A stretch of 64,000 bases of DNA from Alitta virens (taxonomy: Eukaryota > Annelida > Polychaeta > Phyllodocida > Nereididae): positions 8,957,374-9,021,373 of the forward strand of contig OW028580.1 of assembly GCA_932294295.1 (NCBI GenBank), read 5' to 3'. The position numbers and the translations under genes were made by a program. Below, piece by piece: positions 37,811 to 52,518 of this stretch. The notes under the pieces were generated by a model. That model was given only the letters and a program-made list of their open reading frames with translations, was not told the DNA's origin and did no database searches. Every line of letters starts with the position of its first letter. The stretch's first letter is position 1.

Positions 37811-40800
37811 AGTCCAACCATTTTGGTTTGAATGAAAATTGAGTTTGACAATTCTGAAATGTTCGATCATTGAGTTTGACTATTCTGAATTGATCAAACA
37901 TTCAGTATGACCATTCTGAATTAATCAAACATTGAGTCCAACCATTTTGGTTTGAATGTAAATTGAGTTTGACAATTCTGAAATGTTCGATCATTGAGTT
38001 TGACAATTCTGAGATGATCGATCATTGAGTCTGACTATTCTGAGTTCATCAAACATTCAGTATGACCATTCTGAGCTAATCAAACAATGAGTCCCACCAT
38101 TTTGATTTTATTGAACACTGAGTTTGAAAATTCTGAAATGATCGATCATTGAGTTTGACTATTCTGAGTTGATCAAACATTCAGTACGACCTTTCTGATT
38201 TAATCAAACATTGAGTCCAACCATTTTGGTTTGATGAAAATTGAGTTTGACAATTCTGAAATGTTCAGTCATTGTGTTTGATAATTCTGAGATGATCGAT
38301 CATTGAGTCTGACTATTCTGAGTTCATCAAACATTCAGTATGACCATTCTGAATTAATCAAACATTGAGTCCAACCATTTTGGTTTAAATTAAAATTGAG
38401 TTTGACAATTCTGAAATGTTGGATCATTGAGTTTGACAATTCTGAGATGATTGATCATTGAGTCTGACTATTCTGAGTTGATCAGACAATCTGTTTGACC
38501 AATCTGAGTTAATCAAACATTCAGTCCAACCATTTTGGTTTGATTGAAAATTGAGTTTGACAATTCTGAAATGTTCGATCATTGAGTTTGACTATTCCGA
38601 TTTGGTCAAACATTCAGTATGATCATTCTGAATTAATCAAACATTGAGTCCAACCATTTTGGTTTGAATGAAAATTGAGTTTGACAATTCTGAAATGTTC
38701 GATCATTGAGTTTGACAATTCTGAGATGATCGATCATTGAGTCTGACTATTCTGAGTTGATCAAACATTCTGTTTGACCAATCTGAGTTAATCAAACATT
38801 CAGTCCAACCATTTTGGTTTGAATGAAAATTGAGTTTGACAATTCTGAAATGTTAAATCATTGAGTTTGACTATTCTGAGTTGATCAAACATTTAGTATA
38901 ACCATTCTGAGTTGATCAAACATTCTGTATGACCATTCTGAATTAATCAAACATTGAGTCCAACCATTTTGGTTTGAATGAAAATTGAGTTTGACAATTC
39001 TGAAATGTGCGATCATTGAGTTTGACTATTCTGAGATGATTGATCATTGAGTCTGACTATTCTGAGTTGATCAAACATTCAGTATGACCAATCTGAGTTA
39101 ATCAAACATTGAGTCCAACCATTTTGGTTTGAATGAAAATTGAGTTTGACAATTCTGAAATGTTCGATCATTGAGTTTGACTATTCTGATTTGGTCAAAC
39201 ATTTAGTATGACCATTCTGAGCTAATCAAACATTGAGTCCAACCATTTTGATTTGAATGTACACTGACTTTGACAATTCTGAAATGATTGATTATTGAGC
39301 TTGACAATTCTGAGATGATCGATCATTGAGTTTGACTATTCTGAGTTCATCAAACATTCAGTATGACCATTCTGAGCTAATCAAACATTGAGTCCAACCA
39401 TTTTGGTTTGAATGAAAATTGAGTTTGACAATTCTGAAATGTTCGATCATTGAGTTTGACAATTCTGAAATGTTCGATCATTGAGTTTGACTATTCTGAT
39501 TTGGTCAAACATTTAGTATGACCATTTTGAGCTAATCAAACATTGAGTCCAACCATTTTGGTTTGAATGAAAATTGAGTTTGACAATTCTGAAATGTTCG
39601 ATCATTGAGTTTGACTATTCTGAGTTGATCAAACATTCAGTATGACCATTCTGAATTAATCAAACATTGAGTCCAACCATTTTGGTTTGAATGTAAATTG
39701 AGTTTGACAATTCTGAAATGTTCGATCATTGAGTTTGACAATTCTGAGATGATCGATCATTGAGTCTGACTATTCTGAGTTCATCAAACATTCAGTATGA
39801 CCATTCTGAGCTAATCAAACATTGAGTCCCACCATTTTGATTTTATTGAACACTGAGTTTGAAAATTCTGAAATGATCGATCATTGAGTTTGACTATTCT
39901 GAGTTCATCAAACATTCAGTATGACCATTCTGAGATAATCAAACATTGAGTCCAACCATTTTGGTTTGAATGAAAATTGAGTTTGACAATTCTGAAATGT
40001 TCGATCATTGAGTTTGACTATCCTGAGTTGATCAAACATTCAGTATGACCATTCTGAATTAATCAAACATTGAGTCCAACCATTTTGGTTTAAATTAAAA
40101 TTGAGTTTGACAATTCTGAAATGTTGGATCATTGAGTTTGACAATTCTGAGATGATTGATCATTGAGTCTGACTATTCTGAGTTGATCAGACAATCTGTT
40201 TGACCAATCTGAGTTAATCAAACATTCAGTCCAACCATTTTGGTTTGATTGAAAATTGAGTTTGACAATTCTGAAATGTTCGATCATTGAGTTTGACTAT
40301 TCTGATTTGGTCAAACATTCAGTATGATCATTCTGAATTAATCAAACATTGAGTCCAACCATTTTGGTTTGAATGAAAATTGAGTTTGACAATTCTGAAA
40401 TGTTCGATCATTGAGTTTGACTATTCTGAGTTGATCAAACATTCAGTATGACCATTCTGAGCTAATCAAACATTGAGTCCCACCATTTTGATTTTATTGA
40501 ACACTGAGTTTGAAAATTCTGAAATGTTCGATCATTGAGTTTGACTATTCTGAGTTGATCAAACATTCAGTATGACCATTCTGAATTAATCAAACATTGA
40601 GTCCAACCATTTTGGTTTGAATGAAAATTGAGTTTGACAATTCTGAAATGTCCGATCATTGAGTTTGACAATTCTGAGATGATCGATCATTGAGTCTGAC
40701 TATTCTGAGTTGATCAAACATTCAGTATGACCATTCTGAGATAATCATACATTGAGTCCAACCATTTTGGTTTGATTAAAAATTGAGTTTGACAATTCTG

Positions 40801-43800
40801 AAATGCTCGATCATTGAGTTTGACAATTCTGAAAAGTTCGATCATTGAGTTTGAGTATTCTGATTTGGTCAAACATTTAGTATGACCATTCTGAGCTAAT
40901 CAAACATTGAGTCCAACCATTTTGGTTTGAATGAAAATTGAGTTTGACAATTCTGAAATGTTTGATCATAGAGTTTGACTATTCTGAGTTGATCAAACAT
41001 TCAGTATGACCATTCTGAATTAATCAAACATTGAGTCCAACTATTTTGGTTTGATTGAAAATTGAGTTTGACAATTCTGAAATGTTCGATCATTGAGTTT
41101 GACAATTCTGAGATGATCGATCATTGAGTCTGACTATTCTGAGTTGATCAAACATTCAGTATGACCAATCTGAGATAATCATACATTGAGTCCAACCATT
41201 TTGGTTTGATTAAAAATTGAGTTTGACAATTCTGAAATGTTCGATCATTGAGTTTGACTATTCTGATTTGGTCAAACATTTAGTATGACCATTCTGAGCT
41301 AATCAAACATTGAGTCCAACCATTTTGGTTTGGTTGAAAATTGAGTTTGACAATTCTGAAAAGTTCGATCATTGAGTTTGACTATTCTGATTTGGTCAAA
41401 CATTTAGTATGACCATTCTGAGCTAATCAAACAATGAGTCCAACCATTTTGATTTGAATGTATACTGACTTTGACAATTCTGAAATGATCGATTATTGAG
41501 TTTGACAATTCTGAGATGATCGATCATTGAGTTTGACTATTCTGAGTTCATCAAACATTCAGTATGACCATTCTGAGTTAATCAAACATTGAGTCCAACC
41601 ATTTTGGTTTGAATGAAAATTGAGTTTGACAATTCTGAAATGTTCGATCATTGAGTTTGACTATTCTCAAAAGTTCGATCATTGAGTTTGAGTATTCTGA
41701 TTTGGTCAAACATTCAGTATGACCATTCTGAGCTAATCAAACATTGAGTCCAACCATTTTGGTTTGAATGAAAATTGAGTTTGACAATTCTGAAATGTTC
41801 GATCATTGAGTTTGACTATTCTGAGTTGATCAAACATTCAGTATGACCATTCTGAGCTAATCAAACATTGAGTCCCACCATTTTGATTTTATTGAACACT
41901 GAGTTTGAAAATTCTGAAATGTTCGATCATTGAGTTTGACTATTCTGAGTTGATCAAACATTCAGTATGACCATTCTGAATTAATCAAACATTGAGTCCA
42001 ACCATTTTGGTTTGAATGAAAATTGAGTTTGACAATTCTGAAATGTTCGATCATTGAGTTTGACAATTCTGAAATGTTCGATCATTGAGTTTGACTATTC
42101 TGATTTGGTCAAACATTTAGTATGACCATTCTGAGCTAATCAAACATTGAGTCCAACCATTTTGGTTTGATTGAAAATTGAGTTTGACAATTCTGAAAAG
42201 TTCGATCATTGAGTTTGACTATTCTGATTTGGTCAAACATTTAGTATGACCATTCTGAGCTAATCAAACATAGAGTCCAACCATTTTGATTTGAATGTAC
42301 ACTGACTTTGACAATTCTGAAATGATCGATTATTGAGTTTGACAATTCTGAGATGATCGATCATTGAGTTTGACTATTCTGAGTTCATCAAACATTCAGT
42401 ATGACCATTCTGAGTTAATCAAACATTGAGTCCAACCATTTTGGTTTGAATGAAAATTGAGTTTGACAATTCTGAAATGTTCGATCATTGAGTTTGACTA
42501 TTCTGAGTTGATCAAACATTCAGTATGACCATTCTGAATTAATCAAACATTGAGTCCAACCATTTTGGTTTGAATGAAAATTGAGTTTGACAATTCTGAA
42601 ATGTTCGATCATTGAGTTTGACAATTCTGAGATGATCGATCATTGAGTCTGACTATTCTGAGTTGATCAAACATTCTGTTTGACCAATCTGAGTTAATCA
42701 AACATTCAGTCCAACCATTTTGGTTTGAATGAAAATTGAGTTTGACAATTCTGAAATGTTAAATCATTGAGTTTGACTATTCTGAGTTGATCAAACATTC
42801 AGTATAACCATTCTGAGTTGATCAAACATTCTGTATGACCATTCTGAGTTAATCAAACATTGAGTCCCACCATTTTGGTTTGAATAAAAAATGAGTTTGA
42901 CAATTCTGAAATGTTCGAACATAGAGTTTGACAAATCTGAGATGATCGATCATTGAGTCTGACTATTCTGAGTTGATCAAACATTCAGTATGACCATTCT
43001 GAATTAATCAAACATTGAGTCCAACCATTTTGGTTTGAATGAAAATTGAGTTTGACAATTCTGAAATGTTCGATCATTCAGTTTGACTATTCTGAGATGA
43101 TTGATCATTGAGTCTGACTATTCTGAGTTGAACAAACATTCAGTATGACCAATCTGAGTTAATCAAACATTGAGTCCAACCATATTGGTTTGAATGAAAA
43201 TTGAGTTTGACAATTCTGAAATGTTCGATCGTTGAGTTTGACTATTCTGATTTGGTCAAACATTTAGTATGACCATTCTGAGCTAATCAAACATTCAGTA
43301 TGACCAATCTGAGTTAATCAAACATTGAGTCCAACCATTTTGATTTGAATGTACACTGACTTTGACAATTCTGAAATGATTGATTATTGAGCTTGACAAT
43401 TCTGAGATGATCGATCATTGAGTTTGACTATTCTGAGTTCATCAAACATTCAGTATGACCATTCTGAGCTAATCAAACATTGAGTCCAACAATTTTGGTT
43501 TGAATGAAAATTGAGTTTGACAATTCTGAAATGTTCGATCATTGAGTTTGACAATTCTGAAATGTTCGATCATTGAGTTTGACTATTCTGATTTGGTCAA
43601 ACATTTAGTATGACCATTCTGAGCTAATCAAACATTGAGTCCAACCATTTTGGTTTGAATGAAAATTGAGTTTGACAATTCTGAAATGTTCGATCATTGA
43701 GTTTGACTATTCTGAGTTGATCAAACATTCAGTATGACCATTCTGAATTAATCAAACATTGAGTCCAACCATTTTGGTTTGAATGAAAATTGAGTTTGAC

Positions 43801-44473
43801 AATTCTGAAATGTTCGATCATTGAGTTTGACAATTCTGAGATGATCGATCATTGAGTCTGACTATTCTGAGTTCATCAAACATTCAGTATGACCATTCTG
43901 ATCTAATCAAACATTGAGTCCCACCATTTTGATTTTATTGAACACTGAGTTTGAAAATTCTGAAATGATCATTCATTGAGTTTGACTATTCTGAGTTGAT
44001 CAAACATTCAGTGTGACCTTTCTGATTTAATCAAACATTGAGTCCAACCATTTTGGTTTGATGAAAATTGAGTTTGACAATTCTGAAATGTTCAGTCATT
44101 GTGTTTGATAATTCTGAGATGATCGATCATTGAGTCTGACTATTCTGAGTTCATCAAACATTCAGTATGACCATTCTGAGATAATCAAACATTGAGTCCA
44201 ACCATTTTGGTTTGAATGAAAATTGAGTTTGACAATTCTGAAATGTTCGATCATTGAGTTTGACTATTCTGAGTTGATCAAACATTCAGTATGACCATTC
44301 TGAATTAATCAAACATTGAGTCCAACCATTTTGGTTTGAATGAAAATTGAGTTTGACAATTCTGAAATGTTCGATCATTGAGTTTGACAATTCTGAGATG
44401 ATTGATCATTGAGTCTGACTATTCTGAGTTGATCAGACAATCTGTTTGACCAATCTGAGTTAATCAAACATTC
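37811..44473. repeat. Large block L2 (6,663 bp)
   Basis: Second copy. Matches L1 at an offset of 6,539 bp on the left (38,590 against 32,051) and 6,663 bp on the right (40,804 against 34,141; 42,884 against 36,221; 44,011 against 37,348). The 124-bp difference is one A-B-C-D-sized step. 30-bp units at 38211 and 44038. Confidence 0.85.
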
Positions 44474-46715
44474 AGTCCAACCATTTTGGTTTGATTGAAA
44501 ATTGAGTTTGACAATTCTGAAATGTTCGATCATTGAGTTTGACTATTCTGATTTGGTCAAACATTCAGTATGATCATTCTGAATTAATCAAACATTGAGT
44601 CCAACCATTTTGGTTTGAATGAAAATTGAGTTTGACAATTCTGAAATGTTCGATCATTGAGTTTGACAATTCTGAAAAGTTCGATCATTGAGTTTGACTA
44701 TTCTGATTTGGTCAAATATTTAGTATGACCATTCTGAGCTAATCAAACATTGAGTCCAACCATTTTGGTTTGAATGAAAATTGAGTTTGACAATTCTGAA
44801 ATGTTCGATCTTTGAGTTTGACTATTCTGAGTTGATCAAACATTCAGTATGACCATTCTGAATTAATCAAACATTGAGTCCAACCATTTTGGTTTGATTG
44901 AAAATTGAGTTTGACAATTATGAAATGTTCGATGATTGAGTTTGACTATTCTGAGTTGATCAAACATTCAGTATGACCATTCTGAACTAATCAAACATTG
45001 AGTCCCACCATTTTGATTTTATTGAACACTGAGTTTGAAAATTCTGAAATGTTCGATCATTGAGTTTGACTATTCTGAGTTGATCAAACATTCAGTATGA
45101 CCATTCTGAGCTAATCAAACATTGAGTCCAACCATTTTGGTTTGAATGAAAATTGAGTTTGACAATTCTGAAATGTTCGATCATTGAGTTTGACAATTCT
45201 GAAATGTTCGATGATTGAGTTTGACTATTCTGATTTGGTCAAACATTTAGTATGACCATTCTGAGCTAATCAAACATTGAGTCCAACCATTTTGGTTTGA
45301 ATGAAAATTGAGTTTGACAATTCTGAAATGTTCGATCATTGAGTTTGACTATTCTGAGTTGATCAAACATTCAGTATGACCATTCTGAATTAATCAAACA
45401 TTGAGTCCAACCATTTTGGTTTGAATGAAAATTGAGTTTGACAATTCTGAAATGTTCGATCATTGAGTTTGACAATTCTGAGATGATCGATCATTGAGTC
45501 TGACTATTCTGAGTTCATCAAACATTCAGTATGACCATTCTGATCTAATCAAACATTGAGTCCCACCATTTTGATTTTATTGAACACTGAGTTTGAAAAT
45601 TCTGAAATGATCATTCATTGAGTTTGACTATTCTGAGTTGATCAAACATTCAGTATGACCTTTCTGATTTAATCAAACATTGAGTCCAACCATTTTGGTT
45701 TGATGAAAATTGAGTTTGACAATTCTGAAATGTTCAGTCATTGTGTTTGATAATTCTGAGATGATCGATCATTGAGTCTGACTATTCTGAGTTCATCAAA
45801 CATTCAGTATGACCATTCTGAGATAATCAAACATTGAGTCCAACCATTTTGGTTTGAATGAAAATTGAGTTTGACAATTCTGAAATGTTCGATCATTGAG
45901 TTTGACTATTCTGAGTTGATCAAACATTCAGTATGACCATTCTGAATTAATCAAACATTGAGTCCAACCATTTTGGTTTGAATGAAAATTGAGTTTGTCA
46001 ATTCTGAAATGTTCGATCATTGAGTTTGACAATTCTGAGATGATTGATCATTGAGTCTGACTATTCTGAGTTGATCAGACAATCTGTTTGACCAATCTGA
46101 GTTAATCAAACATTCAGTCCAACCATTTTGGTTTGATTGAAAATTGAGTTTGACAATTCTGAAATGTTCGATCATTGAGTTTGACTATTCTGATTTGGTC
46201 AAACATTCAGTATGATCATTCTGAATTAATCAAACATTGAGTCCAACCATTTTGGTTTGAATGAAAATTGAGTTTGACAATTCTGAAATGTTCGATCATT
46301 GAGTTTGACAATTCTGAAAAGTTCGATCATTGAGTTTGACTATTCTGATTTGGTCAAACATTTAGTATGACCATTCTGAGCTAATCAAACATTGAGTCCA
46401 ACCATTTTGGTTTGAATGAAAATTGAGTTTGACAATTCTGAAATGTTCGATCTTTGAGTTTGACTATTCTGAGTTGATCAAACATTCAGTATGACCATTC
46501 TGAATTAATCAAACATTGAGTCCAACCATTTTGGTTTGATTGAAAATTGAGTTTGACAATTATGAAATGTTCGATCATTGAGTTTGACTATTCTGAGTTG
46601 ATCAAACATTCAGTATGACCATTCTGAGCTAATCAAACATTGAGTCCCACCATTTTGATTTTATTGAACACTGAGTTTGAAAATTCTGAAATGTTCGATC
46701 ATTGAGTTTGACTAT
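43432..46715. repeat. 1,642-bp tandem duplication
   Basis: Copies about 43,432-45,073 and 45,074-46,715 (53 units minus 1 base). Anchors: CATTCTGATC at 43894/45536, TTTGAGTTTG after TTCGATC at 44811/46453, TTGACAATTATG at 44911/46553, 30-bp units at 44038/45680. Copy differences include GTCCAACAATT against GTCCAACCATT and TTCGATCATTG against TTCGATGATTG. It overlaps the right end of L2, so L2 sequence was the substrate. Confidence 0.82.
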
Positions 46716-47246
46716 TCTGAGTTGATCAAACATTCAGTATGACCTTTCTGATTTAATCAAACATTGAGTCCAACCATTTTGGTTTGAATGAAAATTGAGT
46801 TTGACAATTCTGAAATGTTCGATCATTGAGTTTGACAATTCTGAGATGATCGATCATTGAGTCTGACTATTCTGAGTTGATCAAACATTCAGTATGACCA
46901 ATCTGAGATAATCATACATTGAGTCCAACCATTTTGGTTTGATTAAAAATTGAGTTTGACAATTCTGAAATGTTCGATCATTGAGTTTGACTATTCTGAT
47001 TTGGTCAAACATTTAGTATGACCATTCTGAGCTAATCAAACATTGAGTCCAACCATTTTGGTTTGGTTGAAAATTGAGTTTGACAATTCTGAAAAGTTCG
47101 ATCATTGAGTTTGACTATTCTGATTTGGTCAAACATTTAGTATGACCATTCTGAGCTAATCAAACATTGAGTCCAACCATTTTGATTTGAATGTATACTG
47201 ACTTTGACAATTCTGAAATGATCGATTATTGAGTTTGACAATTCTG
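46716..47246. repeat. Linker stretch with ATCATACATT marker
   Basis: Satellite units of the A-E-F-C-D type with the ATCATACATTGAG and GATTAAAAATTG variants. The marker start positions 34518, 41181, 46914 and 59589 tie this stretch to L1, L2 and the 59.5-kb region. The spacings are 6,663, 5,733 (185 units minus 2) and 12,675 (409 units minus 4), each explained by the 30-bp units lying between. Confidence 0.75.
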
Positions 47247-50200
47247 AGATGATCGATCATTGAGTTTGACTATTCTGAGTTCATCAAACATTCAGTATGA
47301 CCATTCTGAGTTAATCAAACATTGAGTCCAACCATTTTGGTTTGAATGAAAATTGAGTTTGACAATTCTGAAATGTTCGATCATTGAGTTTGACTATTCT
47401 CAAAAGTTCGATCATTGAGTTTGAGTATTCTGATTTGGTCAAACATTCAGCATGACCATTCTGAGCTAATCAAACATTGAGTCCAACCATTTTGGTTTGA
47501 ATGAAAATTGAGTTTGACAATTCTGAAATGTTCGATCATTGAGTTTGACTATTCTGAGTTGATCAAACATTCAGTATGACCATTCTGAATTAATCAAACA
47601 TTGAGTCCAACCATTTTGGTTTGATTGAAAATTGAGTTTGACAATTCTGAAATGTTCGATCATTGAGTTTGACTATTCTGAGTTGATCAAACATTCAGTA
47701 TGACCATTCTGAGCTAATCAAACATTGAGTCCCACCATTTTGATTTTATTGAACACTGAGTTTGAAAATTCTGAAATGTTCGATCATTGAGTTTGACTAT
47801 TCTGAGTTGATCAAACATTCAGTATGACTATTCTGAATTAATCAAACATTGAGTCCAACCATTTTGGTTTGAATGAAAATTGAGTTTGACAATTCTGAAA
47901 TGTTCGATCATTGAGTTTGACAATTCTGAAATGTTCGATCATTGAGTTTGACTATTCTGATTTGGTCAAACATTTAGTATGACCATTCTGAGCTAATCAA
48001 ACATTGAGTCCAACCATTTTGGTTTGATTGAAAATTGAGTTTGACAATTCTGAAAAGTTCGATCATTGAGTTTGACTATTCTGATTTGGTCAAACATTTA
48101 GTATGACCATTCTGAGCTAATCAAACATTGAGTCCAACCATTTTGATTTGAATGAACACTGACTTTGACAATTCTGAAATGATCGATTATTGAGTTTGAC
48201 AATTCTGAGATGATCGATCATTGAGTTTGACTATTCTGAGTTCATCAAACATTCAGTATGACCATTCTGAGTTAATCAAACATTGAGTCCAACCATTTTG
48301 GTTTGAATGAAAATTGAGTTTGACAATTCTGAAATGTTCGATCATTGAGTTTGACTATTCTGAGTTGATCAAACATTCAGTATGACCATTCTGAATTAAT
48401 CAAACATTGAGTCCAACCATTTTGGTTTGAATGAAAATTGAGTTTGACAATTCTGAAATGTTCGATCATTGAGTTTGACAATTCTGAGATGATCGATCAT
48501 TGAGTCTGACTATTCTGAGTTGATCAAACATTCTGTTTGACCAATCTGAGTTAATCAAACATTCAGTCCAACCATTTTGGTTTGAATGAAAATTGAGTTT
48601 GACAATTCTGAAATGTTAAATCATTGAGTTTGACTATTCTGAGTTGATCAAACATTCAGTATAACCATTCTGAGTTGATCAAACATTCTGTATGACCATT
48701 CTGAGTTAATCAAACATTGAGTTCCACCATTTTGGTTTGAATGAAAAATGAGTTTGACAATTCTGAAATGTTCGAACATAGAGTTTGACAAATCTGAGAT
48801 GATCGATCATTGAGTCTGACTATTCTGAGTGGATCAAACATTCAGTATGACCATTCTGAATTAATCAAACATTGAGTCCAACCATTTTGGTTTGAATGAA
48901 AATTGAGTTTGACAATTCTGAAATGTTCGATCATTCAGTTTGACTATTCTGAGATGATTGATCATTGAGTTTGACTATTCTGAGTTGAACAAACATTCAG
49001 TATGACCAATCTGAGTTAATCAAACATTGAGTCCAACCATATTGGTTTGAATGAAAATTGAGTTTGACAATTCTGAAATGTTCGATCGTTGAGTTTGACT
49101 ATTCTGATTTGGTCAAACATTTAGTATGACCATTCTGAGCTAATCAAACATTGAGTCCAACCATTTTGATTTGAATGTACACTGACTTTGACAATTCTGA
49201 AATGATTGATTATTGAGCTTGACAATTCTGAGATGATCGATCATTGAGTTTGACTATTCTGAGATGATCGATCATTGAGTTTGACTATTCTGAGTTCATC
49301 AAACATTCAGTATGACCATTCTGAGTTAATCAAACATTGAGTCCAACCATTTTGGTTTGAATGAAAATTGAGTTTGACAATTCTGAAATGTTCGATCATT
49401 GAGTTTGACTATTCTCAAAAGTTCGATCATTGAGTTTGAGTATTCTGATTTGGTCAAACATTCAGCATGACCATTCTGAGCTAATCAAACATTGAGTCCA
49501 ACCATTTTGGTTTGAATGAAAATTGAGTTTGACAATTCTGAAATGTTCGATCATTGAGTTTGACTATTCTGAGTTGATCAAACATTCAGTATGACCATTC
49601 TGAATTAATCAAACATTGAGTCCAACCATTTTGGTTTGATTGAAAATTGAGTTTGACAATTCTGAAATGTTCGATCATTGAGTTTGACTATTCTGAGTTG
49701 ATCAAACATTCAGTATGACCATTCTGAGCTAATCAAACATTGAGTCCCACCATTTTGATTTTATTGAACACTGAGTTTGAAAATTCTGAAATGTTCGATC
49801 ATTGAGTTTGACTATTCTGAGTTGATCAAACATTCAGTATGACTATTCTGAATTAATCAAACATTCAGTCCAACCATTTTGGTTTGAATGAAAATTGAGT
49901 TTGACAATTCTGAAATGTTCGATCATTGAGTTTGACAATTCTGAAATGTTCGATCATTGAGTTTGACTATTCTGATTTGGTCAAACATTTAGTATGACCA
50001 TTCTGAGCTAATCAAACATTGAGTCCAACCATTTTGGTTTGATTGAAAATTGAGTTTGACAATTCTGAAAAGTTCGATCATTGAGTTTGACTATTCTGAT
50101 TTGGTCAAACATTTAGTATGACCATTCTGAGCTAATCAAACATTGAGTCCAACCATTTTGATTTGAATGAACACTGACTTTGACAATTCTGAAATGATCG

Positions 50201-51276
50201 ATTATTGAGTTTGACAATTCTGAGATGATCGATCATTGAGTTTGACTATTCTGAGTTCATCAAACATTCAGTATGACCATTCTGAGTTAATCAAACATTG
50301 AGTCCAACCATTTTGGTTTGAATGAAAATTGAGTTTGACAATTCTGAAATGTTCGATCATTGAGTTTGACTATTCTGAGTTGATCAAACATTCAGCATGA
50401 CCATTCTGAATTAATCAAACATTGAGTCCAACCATTTTGGTTTGAATGAAAATTGAGTTTGACAATTCTGAAATGTTCGATCATTGAGTTTGACAATTCT
50501 GAGATGATCGATCATTGAGTCTGACTATTCTGAGTTGATCAAACATTCTGTTTGACCAATCTGAGTTAATCAAACATTCAGTCCAACCATTTTGGTTTGA
50601 ATGAAAATTGAGTTTGACAATTCTGAAATGTTAAATCATTGAGTTTGACTATTCTGAGTTGATCAAACATTCAGTATAACCATTCTGAGTTGATCAAACA
50701 TTCTGTATGACCATTCTGAGTTAATCAAACATTGAGTTCCACCATTTTGGTTTGAATGAAAAATGAGTTTGACAATTCTGAAATGTTCGAACATAGAGTT
50801 TGACAAATCTGAGATGATCGATCATTGAGTCTGACTATTCTGAGTGGATCAAACATTCAGTATGACCATTCTGAATTAATCAAACATTGAGTCCAACCAT
50901 TTTGGTTTGAATGAAAATTGAGTTTGACAATTCTGAAATGTTCGATCATTCAGTTTGACTATTCTGAGATGATTGATCATTGAGTTTGACTATTCTGAGT
51001 TGAACAAACATTCAGTATGACCAATCTGAGTTAATCAAACATTGAGTCCAACCATATTGGTTTGAATGAAAATTGAGTTTGACAATTCTGAAATGTTCGA
51101 TCGTTGAGTTTGACTATTCTGATTTGGTCAAACATTTAGTATGACCATTCTGAGCTAATCAAACATTGAGTCCAACCATTTTGATTTGAATGTACACTGA
51201 CTTTGACAATTCTGAAATGATTGATTATTGAGCTTGACAATTCTGAGATGATCGATCATTGAGTTTGACTATTCTG
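47247..51276. repeat. 2,015-bp tandem duplication (65 units x 2)
   Basis: Copies about 47,247-49,261 and 49,262-51,276. Anchors: CAGCATGACC (C of CATG at 47451/49466), GTTCCACC at 48721/50736, GGATCAAAC at 48831/50846, all exactly 2,015 bp apart. The join created the hybrid unit at 49244-49274. Copies differ by few bases, for example ACATTGAGTCC against ACATTCAGTCC near 47,850/49,865. Confidence 0.85.
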
Positions 51277-52518
51277 AGTTCATCAAACATTCAGTATGAC
51301 CATTCTGAGCTAATCAAACATTGAGTCCAACCATTTTGGTTTGAATGAAAATTGAGTTTGACAATTCTGAAATGTTCGATCATTGAGTTTGAAAATTCTG
51401 AAATGTTCGATCATTGAGTTTGACTATTCTGATTTGGTCAAACATTTAGTATGACCATTCTGAGCTAATCAAACATTGAGTCCAACCATTTTGGTTTGAA
51501 TGAAAATTGAGTTTGACAATTCTGAAATGTTCGATCATTGAGTTTGACTATTCTGAGTTGATCAAACATTCAGTATGACCATTCTGAATTAATCAAACAT
51601 TGAGTCCAACCATTTTGGTTTGAATGAAAATTGAGTTTGACAATTCTGAAATGTTCGATCATTGAGTTTGACAATTCTGAGATGATCGATCATTGAGTCT
51701 GACTATTCTGAGCTCATCAAACATTCAGTATGACCATTCTGATCTAATCAAACATTGAGTCCCACCATTTTGATTTTATTGAACACTGAGTTTGAAAATT
51801 CTGAAATGATCATTCATTGAGTTTGACTATTCTGAGTTGATCAAACATTCAGTATGACCTTTCTGATTTAATCAAACATTGAGTCCAACCATTTTGGTTT
51901 GATGAAAATTGAGTTTGACAATTCTGAAATGTTCAGTCATTGTGTTTGATAATTCTGAGATGATCGATCATTGAGTCTGACTATTCTGAGTTCATCAAAC
52001 ATTCAGTATGACCATTCTGAGATAATCAAACATTGAGTCCAACCATTTTGGTTTGAATGAAAATTGAGTTTGACAATTCTGAAATGTTCGATCATTGAGT
52101 TTGACTATTCTGAGTTGATCAGACAATCTGTTTGACCAATCTGAGTTAATCAAACATTCAGTCCAACCATTTTGGTTTGATTGAAAATTGAGTTTGACAA
52201 TTCTGAAATGTTCGATCATTGAGTTTGACTATTCTGATTTGGTCAAACATTCAGTATGATCATTCTGAATTAATCAAACATTGAGTCCAACCATTTTGGT
52301 TTGAATGAAAATTGAGTTTGACAATTCTGAAATGTTCGATCATTGAGTTTGACAATTCTGAAAAGTTCGATCATTGAGTTTGACTATTCTGATTTGGTCA
52401 AACATTTAGTATGACCATTGTGAGCTAATCAAACATTGAATCCAACCATTTTGGTTTGAATGAAAATTGAGTTTGACAATTCTGAAATGTTCGATCTTTG
52501 AGTTTGACTATTCTGAGT
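48831..52518. repeat. 3,688-bp block, copy 1
   Basis: 119 units minus 1 base (30-bp unit at 51879). It begins at GGATCAAAC and ends inside GACTATTCTGAGT, which also precedes copy 2, so the join lies in a short shared stretch. It includes the second half of the 2,015-bp duplication and its hybrid unit. Confidence 0.87.
49244..49274. repeat. Hybrid junction unit
   Basis: A B-type left half (GACTATTCTGA) joined to an E-type right half (GATGATCGATCA) lies exactly at the 2,015-bp duplication join. The same hybrid sits at 52932-52962, 3,688 bp downstream. It fits an exchange within the shared ATTCTGAG core. Confidence 0.82.

Noticed and set aside
51995..52219. Minus-strand open frames of 74 codons (also 55683-55907), 78 codons (57636-57872) and 62 codons (57857-58045)
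   Set aside because: Same satellite translation. The first pair is simply the 3,688-bp duplication. The others overlap each other and come from units lacking a stop by chance.
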